DNA of 64,000 nucleotides from positions 47,740-111,739 of the forward strand of contig JACQDF010000169.1 of the NCBI GenBank assembly GCA_016201205.1, in the 5' to 3' direction. The DNA is from Acidobacteriota bacterium (GTDB taxonomy: Bacteria > Acidobacteriota > Terriglobia > Bryobacterales > Bryobacteraceae). Positions within the stretch are counted from its first letter, which is position 1. Every line of letters begins with the position of its first letter. The translations under genes and the position numbers were made by a program. The notes beneath the pieces were generated by a model. The model was given only the letters and a program-made list of their open reading frames with translations. It had not been told where the DNA came from and did not search any database. Positions 58,248 to 64,000 of this stretch are shown here, piece after piece.

Positions 58248-58280
58248 TGTACGGAAACAATATGCCGTACATCCGTACGG
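58248..58280. promoter_or_regulatory. Palindrome cluster upstream of the antitoxin relic (candidate operator)
   Basis: TGTACGG (58248-58254) N10 CCGTACA (58265-58271), then palindrome CCGTACGG (58273-58280). Confidence 0.55.
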
Positions 58281-58283
58281 CTA

Positions 58284-58375
58284 AGCGCCTGTCATTAAAT
58301 AACCTTTCCAACCGCTCCCTAACGGTCGCGGCTCGGATGCCCTTGCTGAGCCGCGCGCGTCAGCAAGCGGTCCCG
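58284..58375 (+). repeat. REP-like 92-bp repeat, copy B
   Basis: Same length and same end sequences as 29413-29504; contains CTTGCTGA-N10-TCAGCAAG hairpin and outer ACCGCT/AGCGGT. Confidence 0.9.
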
Positions 58376-58380
58376 TCCGG

Positions 58381-59814
58381 CTAACCGAACACCTGCCGGA
58401 TGACGTTGCCGCCGAAGTCCGTCAGCTTCTCGTGCCGGCCGTTATGCAGGTACCACAGCCTGTGCTGATCGAGCCCCAGCGCCTGCAAGATGGTGGCGTG
58501 GAAATCGCGCATGTGATAACCGTTGACGGCGCGAAGGCCGAAGTCGTCCGTGGCGCCGATCGTCTGGCCGCCTTGGACGCCGCCGCCTGCGAACCACATG
58601 GTGAAGCCGTGCGGATTGTGATCGCGGCCGTTGCCGGATTGCGACATGGGCAGGCGGCCGAACTCGCTGCCCCAGATGATCAGCGTGGAATCAAGCAGGC
58701 CGCGCGACTTGAGGTCCTTGAGCAAGCCCGCGATCGGCTTGTCGGTGAGGCCGCACATCTTCTCGTGGTTGAGCACCAGATCGGAATGTGCGTCCCACTG
58801 CATGCTCACCGGGCCGCCGCCGGAATAGATCTGAATAAAGCGCACGCCGCGCTCCACCAGCCGCCGCGCCAGCATCAGCCTGGCGCCGAACTCGGCCGTG
58901 CGTTTGTCGTCGACCCCGTAGAGCTTCCGGGTGGCTTCGCTCTCTTTCGACAGATCGACCGCTTCCGGCGCGTGGCTTTGCATGCGGAAGGCGAGCTCAT
59001 ACGAGCTGATGCGAGCCGCCATTTCGGTGTCGTCGTCCCCGGTGTCCAGATCGTTCATGCGTTGGACCAGATCCAGGGTGCGCCGCTGCCGCTCCGGCGT
59101 GACGCCGGAGGGCGGCTTGAGATGGAGGATCGGATTGGCGCCGCTTCGCAGCACGGTGCCCTGGTGCACGGCCGGGAGAAAGCCGGCGCTCCAGCACGGC
59201 GTGCCGCCCTCGGGGGTGCCTTCCGGCTGCGGCATCACGACATACGCCGGCAGGTTCTCCGACTCCGAGCCAAGCCCGTACGTGACCCAGGCGCCCATGC
59301 TCGGATAGCCCATCAGGATGCGGCCGCTGTGCACCTGGTACATCGCCGGTGCGTGAACGACGCTCTCGGTGTAGAAATTGCGCACGAAGCAGATGTCGTC
59401 GGCGCACTGCGCCAGATGTGGAAACAGGGAGGAAACCCAGGCGCCCGATTGGCCGTATTGTTTGAATGTCCACGGCGACGACAGAATCGGCGTGGTGCCG
59501 TCGGTGAACTGGCTCTGCACTTTGCCGAAGCTCTCCGGCAGCCGTTCCCCCTCATGTTTCTTGAGCAGCGGCTTGGGATCGAAGGTGTCGATCTGGCTGG
59601 GTGCGCCGACCATGAAGAGGAAGATGACGGATTTCGCCTTGGCGGGAAAATGCTGCTGTTTGGCTGCCAGCGGGCTCACCCGCGGCTTGGCGATGCCATC
59701 GCGCACCAGCAGGCTCTCGAAAGCGAGCGCGCCGAAGCCGTGCGCGGCGCAGCGCAGGACGTCGCGGCGTGTGCGTGCCGGCCGGATATGCTCAGGGGAT
59801 ATATACAAATTCAT
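58381..59814 (-). CDS. DUF1501 domain protein
   Basis: [86 protein letters not shown]. Confidence 0.92.
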   Translation of the reverse strand: MNLYISPEHIRPARTRRDVLRCAAHGFGALAFESLLVRDGIAKPRVSPLAAKQQHFPAKAKSVIFLFMVGAPSQIDTFDPKPLLKKHEGERLPESFGKVQSQFTDGTTPILSSPWTFKQYGQSGAWVSSLFPHLAQCADDICFVRNFYTESVVHAPAMYQVHSGRILMGYPSMGAWVTYGLGSESENLPAYVVMPQPEGTPEGGTPCWSAGFLPAVHQGTVLRSGANPILHLKPPSGVTPERQRRTLDLVQRMNDLDTGDDDTEMAARISSYELAFRMQSHAPEAVDLSKESEATRKLYGVDDKRTAEFGARLMLARRLVERGVRFIQIYSGGGPVSMQWDAHSDLVLNHEKMCGLTDKPIAGLLKDLKSRGLLDSTLIIWGSEFGRLPMSQSGNGRDHNPHGFTMWFAGGGVQGGQTIGATDDFGLRAVNGYHMRDFHATILQALGLDQHRLWYLHNGRHEKLTDFGGNVIRQVFG

Positions 59815-61975
59815 TGCGGTTGATTAACGCAAGGGTGAAGTCTTCCAGATGGCCGCCCGCGGAAAAGAACTCCCTCGCCATCCGAGCTTCCACGGGCTTC
59901 GGCAAGCGGGCCAAAGCGAGTTTGTACGCACGTCGCGTCTGGCAATCGCGGTCACCGCCGCATTCCCTCGACAGCCGCAGAGCGAAGCGCTGGGCCTGTG
60001 CGGCGGCAAAATCGCTGTTCATCAGCGACAGCGCTTGCAGTGCATGCGTACTCACCGGCCGGACGGGGCACGAACTCATCGCATCCGGCTGATCGAAGTT
60101 GGCCAGAAACGGAAGGCGCACGGTGCGCTTGTTCAACAGGTAAAGACCGCGGCGGTCGTGCTGGCCAGGGTCAGCGTCCACGGGCCAAAGATTGTCCGGC
60201 TCGCCTTCAGTGAAGATCACGTCGTAGACCTCCGGCTCGATGGGAATCTTGACCGGCCTTCCACCGAGCAAGGGATTCAGGCTGCCGTTCACCGCCAGCA
60301 TGCAGTCACGAATGGCTTCGCCCTCCAGCCGCCGCCGGTTCATGCGCCAGTAGTACTTGTTTTCCGCGTCGATTTTCGCTTTGGGATCACCCTGGGCGGC
60401 ATCCTGCTGGTAGGCGCTCGAAAGCACGATCATGCGGTCGATCGCCTTCACACTCCAATCGCGAGCCATGAATTCGGTGGCCAGCCAGTCGAGCAGCTTT
60501 GGATTCGCTGGTCGCGAGCCAAGCGCACCGAAGTCGTTGGGTGTGCTCACCAGGCCCGTTCCCATGCGGAACTGCCAGATGCGGTTCACCATGACGCGCG
60601 GAATCAGCGGGTGATCGGGCCCCGTGAGCCAGCGCGCCAGCGCGGCGCGACGCCCGGCGGGCGTCTCTGGCGGCTGGATGCCGGCGCCGCTGATCACACG
60701 CGGGAAACCAGGGCCCACGATGTCGAGTTTCTGGCGGTGATCCCCGACTTTGAGAATGTGGGTCTGGGGCGCCTTCTCCTTGTTGATGACGGCGTAGGCG
60801 GTTTCCGGCGGATCGGGCCCGGTGTACTCGAGCTGATGAATCTGGTTGCGGAGCGCGGCCCGCCGCTCCCTGTCAGAGGGTGTCAGGACGGCGACCACTT
60901 CGTCCCAGGACACTTTTAGCTGTGCTTCCGCCTCCTTGGCCAGCCGCTCCTGTTCCTTGTCGCGTTTGTCTTTGGGAATCTCGAGCGCGCTCTGAAACGG
61001 CGCTTCGAGCTTTGCGTACTTGGCCGCGCGGAGCTTTTCGCGATAAGGCTTTTCCATGGCCCGGATGGCGTCCTCGACCGGTTTGAGGCGGGCCTTGTAT
61101 GCCTTCACTGCTTCTTCGTAAGCCTTCTTCTCCGTTTCGCTTGCCACCACGATGTCCTTATAGCCGGTGGCGGCGAAGACGGCTTGCAGGCGGTAGTAGT
61201 CGGATTGCGGAATCGGGTCGAATTTGTGATTGTGGCAGCGGGCGCAATGAACGGTAAGGCCCAGAAAAACGGCGCCGACGGCGGTGGTCATTTCCGTCAG
61301 CACTTCCTGGCGGTTCATCTCTTCGTCCTGGTTGCCGCCAACCAGGTGAATGGGGCCCGCGCGGTGAAAGCCGGTGGCGATGAGCGCATCTTTGTCGCCG
61401 GGGAACATTTCGTCGCCGGCGATTTGTTCCTGGACGAAGCGATGATAGGGCTTGTCCTGGTTGAACGAGCGAACGACGTAATCGCGGTAGCGCCAGGCGT
61501 GCGGCCGTTCGGCGTCGAGCTCGAAACCGTTGGTGTCGGCGTAACGGACGACGTCGAGCCAGCGCTGGGCCCAGCGTTCGCCGTAATGGGGCGAGGCCAG
61601 CAGGCGGTTCACGAGTTTTTCATAGGCGTCCGCCGAGGTGTCACGGAGGAATAGATCGACTTCTCCCGGCGCGGGTGGAAGGCCCGTCAGATCGAGGGTG
61701 ACGCGCCGGATCAGCTTCTCTTTTTCGGCGGGTCGTGATGGCGAAAGGCCCTTCTCCCGCATGGCTCGAAGCAGAAACGCATCGATGGGGGTGCGAATCC
61801 ATTTGTTCTTAAAAGCGGGCGCGTCCGGGCGTTGCGGCTTTTGGAATGCCCAAAAATTGCGCCGTGTCGCCACAAAGGCTTCGTCTTTGACGTCGTCCGT
61901 GTAGGGGCTGGCGGCAAACGCGGCGATCGCGGCTGCCAAGGACAATGCCGGAACCAGTTTGGGGCCCAGTCTCAC
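59792..61975 (-). CDS. DUF1549/DUF1553 (PSCyt2/PSD1) domain protein
   Basis: [68 protein letters not shown] start at 61975. Confidence 0.9.
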   Translation of the reverse strand: MRLGPKLVPALSLAAAIAAFAASPYTDDVKDEAFVATRRNFWAFQKPQRPDAPAFKNKWIRTPIDAFLLRAMREKGLSPSRPAEKEKLIRRVTLDLTGLPPAPGEVDLFLRDTSADAYEKLVNRLLASPHYGERWAQRWLDVVRYADTNGFELDAERPHAWRYRDYVVRSFNQDKPYHRFVQEQIAGDEMFPGDKDALIATGFHRAGPIHLVGGNQDEEMNRQEVLTEMTTAVGAVFLGLTVHCARCHNHKFDPIPQSDYYRLQAVFAATGYKDIVVASETEKKAYEEAVKAYKARLKPVEDAIRAMEKPYREKLRAAKYAKLEAPFQSALEIPKDKRDKEQERLAKEAEAQLKVSWDEVVAVLTPSDRERRAALRNQIHQLEYTGPDPPETAYAVINKEKAPQTHILKVGDHRQKLDIVGPGFPRVISGAGIQPPETPAGRRAALARWLTGPDHPLIPRVMVNRIWQFRMGTGLVSTPNDFGALGSRPANPKLLDWLATEFMARDWSVKAIDRMIVLSSAYQQDAAQGDPKAKIDAENKYYWRMNRRRLEGEAIRDCMLAVNGSLNPLLGGRPVKIPIEPEVYDVIFTEGEPDNLWPVDADPGQHDRRGLYLLNKRTVRLPFLANFDQPDAMSSCPVRPVSTHALQALSLMNSDFAAAQAQRFALRLSRECGGDRDCQTRRAYKLALARLPKPVEARMAREFFSAGGHLEDFTLALINRNEFVYIP

Positions 61976-62026
61976 TTGTTCCTCATTATATAGCGGCAGC
62001 AAGTTTCCATACGTTATCGTGGTGCG

Positions 62027-62806
62027 ATGAGCGGTCAACTGGTGCGGCTGATTCACTGGAATGAAAAAGAAGCCGCCGAAAAGGCGAAGGCGCTTCTTGC
62101 GGCCGGGTTCGACGTGCACTGGCAGATGCCCCGCGGTCCGGGGCTGCGGAGCGAGCTGAAAGCAACCGCGCCCGCCGCCATTGTCATCAGCCTGGACCGG
62201 CTGCCGTCCCAAGGCCGGGATGTGGCGATGGGGCTTCGCGCTACGGCGGCAACGCGGCGGATTCCACTGGTGTTCGCGGGCGGGAAAAAGGAGAAGGTGG
62301 CGCCAGTGCGCGAAAAACTGCCGGACGCCGCCTATGCGTCGTGGGCGAATCTGGCCGCGGTCGTGAGGCGCGCAATCGCTGCTCCACCTGCTCATCCGAT
62401 AAAGGCGAAATCTGCCTTGTCGGCTTACGCGGACACGCCGCTGGCCAGGAAACTCGGCATCAAAGCGGGCTCGAAGGTGGCGCTGCTCGATCCGCCCCGC
62501 GCGTTCTATCAGGCTCTGGGCCCGCTTCCGGAAGACGCGCAGCTTGTGGAAGGAATGGAGAAGAACTGCCATCTGGCGATCTGGTTTGCGCGTGACCGCG
62601 GAGATTTGCGGCAGCGCCCGCCCCGCTGCGATTGTCCATTGTGGATTGCCTGGCCGAAGCAGGCCTCGGAGCATGCCTCGGATCTGACCCAGCAGCGGGT
62701 GCGGGAGTTCGGCCTGGGCGCAGGGCTGGTAGACTACAAGATCTGCTCGATCGACAAGACGTGGTCCGGCCTGTTGTTCCGGCGCCGCCAGGCGAAACGC
62801 AAGTGA
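62027..62806 (+). CDS. Hypothetical protein with receiver-like N-terminus and DUF3052-like C-terminus
   Basis: Receiver-like first ~115 aa; ...TPLARKLGIKAGSKVALLDPPRAFYQALGPLPEDAQLVEGMEKNCHLAIWFARDR. Confidence 0.6.
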   Translation: MSGQLVRLIHWNEKEAAEKAKALLAAGFDVHWQMPRGPGLRSELKATAPAAIVISLDRLPSQGRDVAMGLRATAATRRIPLVFAGGKKEKVAPVREKLPDAAYASWANLAAVVRRAIAAPPAHPIKAKSALSAYADTPLARKLGIKAGSKVALLDPPRAFYQALGPLPEDAQLVEGMEKNCHLAIWFARDRGDLRQRPPRCDCPLWIAWPKQASEHASDLTQQRVREFGLGAGLVDYKICSIDKTWSGLLFRRRQAKRK

Positions 62807-63966
62807 AGATCACCGCCATCAAAACGCTCGTTGTCCACGCCCGCATGCGCAACTGGGTGCTGGTGAAGGTCGAGACCGACCAGCCGGGGCTCTATGGCTG
62901 GGGGGAAGCGACGCTCGAATGGAAGACCAAAGGCGTGGTTGGTTCGATCGAGGATTTGTCCGTGCTGCTGATCGGCCAGGACCCGCGCCGCATCGAGCAT
63001 ATCTGGCAGAGGATGCACCGGCAGCATTTCTGGCGCGGCGGCATCGTCACGATGACCGCGATGAGCGGCATCGACCAGGCTCTTTGGGACATCAAAGGCA
63101 AGGAGCTCGGAAAGCCCGTTTGCGAGCTGCTCGGCGGTCCGGTGCGTGATTCGCTGCGTCTCTATGACCACCTGGGCGGCGGCAAGCTCGAGCATATTTA
63201 CCAGACCATCGAGCCCGAGGAGTTTGGCGAGCGCATCCAGGCGAGCCTGGCCAAAGGATTCACGGCGGTGAAAGCGATGCCGATTCCAGTGGCCGAGCTG
63301 GTGGAGAGCCCGGCGGTGTTGAAGAAAGCCGCGCGTGCGGTGGAGTTGATGCGCAAGGCGGCCGGCGACGCAGTGGACATCATGCTGGATCTGCATGCGC
63401 GATGCACTCCGGCGGCGGCGATCCAGTTCGGGCGCCTGCTGGTGGATTACAACCTTTACTGGTACGAGGAGCCGTGCTGGCCAGAGCATACCGATGCGCT
63501 GGTCGAGGTGGCCCGGGCGCTGCCGTTTCCGATTGCGACGGGCGAGCGGCTGGTGGGGCGGTGGCAGTTCCGCGAATTGCTCGAGAAGCGCGCCTGCGCG
63601 ATCATTCAGCCGGATGTGACGCACTGCGGCGGTATCAGCGAGGCGAGGCGGATCGCGGCGATGGCGGAGGCGTACTCGATCGCGGTGGCGTGCCACAACC
63701 CGCAGGGACCGGTGAGCACCGCGTCCTCCATTCACGTGGGCTTCGCCACGCCGAATTACTTGATCCAGGAAGTGGTGCGCGCGGATGTGCCCTGGCGAAA
63801 CGACATCCTCATCGAGCCGCTGGATGTGGAGCGCGGCTCGGTGCTTCCGCCGTCGAAGCCGGGCCTGGGAATCGACATAAACGAAAGCGAGGCAGCCAGG
63901 CGCCCCTTCGAGCCGGAAGTGACGATGGAGTGCTTCCACCGCGACGGCTCGGTGGCGGACTGGTGA
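62803..63966 (+). CDS. Mandelate racemase / muconate lactonizing enzyme family (galactonate-dehydratase-like)
   Basis: GWGEATLEWKTKGVVGSIEDL; DIMLDLHARCTPAAAIQFGR; YWYEEPCWPEHTDAL; IATGERLVGRWQF; GTG start at 62803. Confidence 0.93.
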   Translation: MKITAIKTLVVHARMRNWVLVKVETDQPGLYGWGEATLEWKTKGVVGSIEDLSVLLIGQDPRRIEHIWQRMHRQHFWRGGIVTMTAMSGIDQALWDIKGKELGKPVCELLGGPVRDSLRLYDHLGGGKLEHIYQTIEPEEFGERIQASLAKGFTAVKAMPIPVAELVESPAVLKKAARAVELMRKAAGDAVDIMLDLHARCTPAAAIQFGRLLVDYNLYWYEEPCWPEHTDALVEVARALPFPIATGERLVGRWQFRELLEKRACAIIQPDVTHCGGISEARRIAAMAEAYSIAVACHNPQGPVSTASSIHVGFATPNYLIQEVVRADVPWRNDILIEPLDVERGSVLPPSKPGLGIDINESEAARRPFEPEVTMECFHRDGSVADW

Positions 63967-63975
63967 AGAAACCGG

Positions 63976-63993
63976 GGACAGGGTAGCCTGTCC
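63976..63993. terminator. Short perfect hairpin downstream of the dehydratase gene
   Basis: GGACAGG-GTAG-CCTGTCC; short T run only (TT). Confidence 0.35.
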
Positions 63994-64000
63994 TTAGTAG

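Noticed and set aside
1-64000. tRNA, rRNA, CRISPR arrays, intact IS transposases or prophage genes
   Set aside because: None recognised by reading both strands; tRNAscan-SE, Infernal and ISfinder searches could not be run.
1-64000. Additional in-frame UGA selenocysteine sites in other genes
   Set aside because: Other genes appear full-length with normal ends; no other stop UGA showed both a plausible extension and a nearby GGU-loop hairpin, but this was not exhaustively computed.

Overview
This 64 kb, GC-rich chromosomal window looks acidobacterial (Bryobacterales/Solibacter-like). That placement is an inference from gene content: Oar-type TonB receptor, DUF1501/DUF1549 pair, BNR and YVTN propellers, DinB and M16 pairs. 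The + strand of the first ~30 kb is mostly long antisense ORFs caused by GC3 bias and was rejected. Main blocks: Tad/Flp pilus export genes (minus, 1-5.8 kb); LuxR-type regulator plus membrane protein; M16 protease pair; amidase; acyl-CoA dehydrogenase; radical SAM/SPASM protein; Oar-type receptor; M20 amidohydrolase; alpha/beta-hydrolase plus deacetylase-like fusion; YVTN propeller; glnA; Hsp70-like/pseudo-receiver pair; GDYXXLXY/DUF2157 pair; TetR-TolC-HlyD-ABC efflux operon; BNR/sortilin-like proteins; YtcJ-like amidohydrolase; YggX-like protein; peroxiredoxin / radical SAM / ATP-grasp operon; UDP-sugar dehydrogenase; RtcB-archease-MFS; DinB/Ada region; DUF1501-DUF1549 pair; enolase-superfamily dehydratase. 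Most interesting finding: the B12-binding-type radical SAM gene called as ending at 48804 appears to be a hidden selenoprotein. Its UGA 'stop' is followed in frame by A-E-P, giving a ...WYC-U-AEP tail. A SECIS-like hairpin with a GGU-containing loop lies at the right distance, and the real stop forms an ATGA overlap with the downstream ATP-grasp gene. Other notable observations: a 92-bp REP-like repeat (two near-identical copies plus one partial), with both full copies next to decayed toxin-antitoxin genes; a partial duplication of ada flanking an inserted gene for a small DUF4347-like (His/Cys, caspase-fold-like) protein; and a 38-residue C-terminal extension of glutamine synthetase. No tRNA, rRNA or CRISPR array was recognised. 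All family assignments are from reading the sequence; no searches were run.
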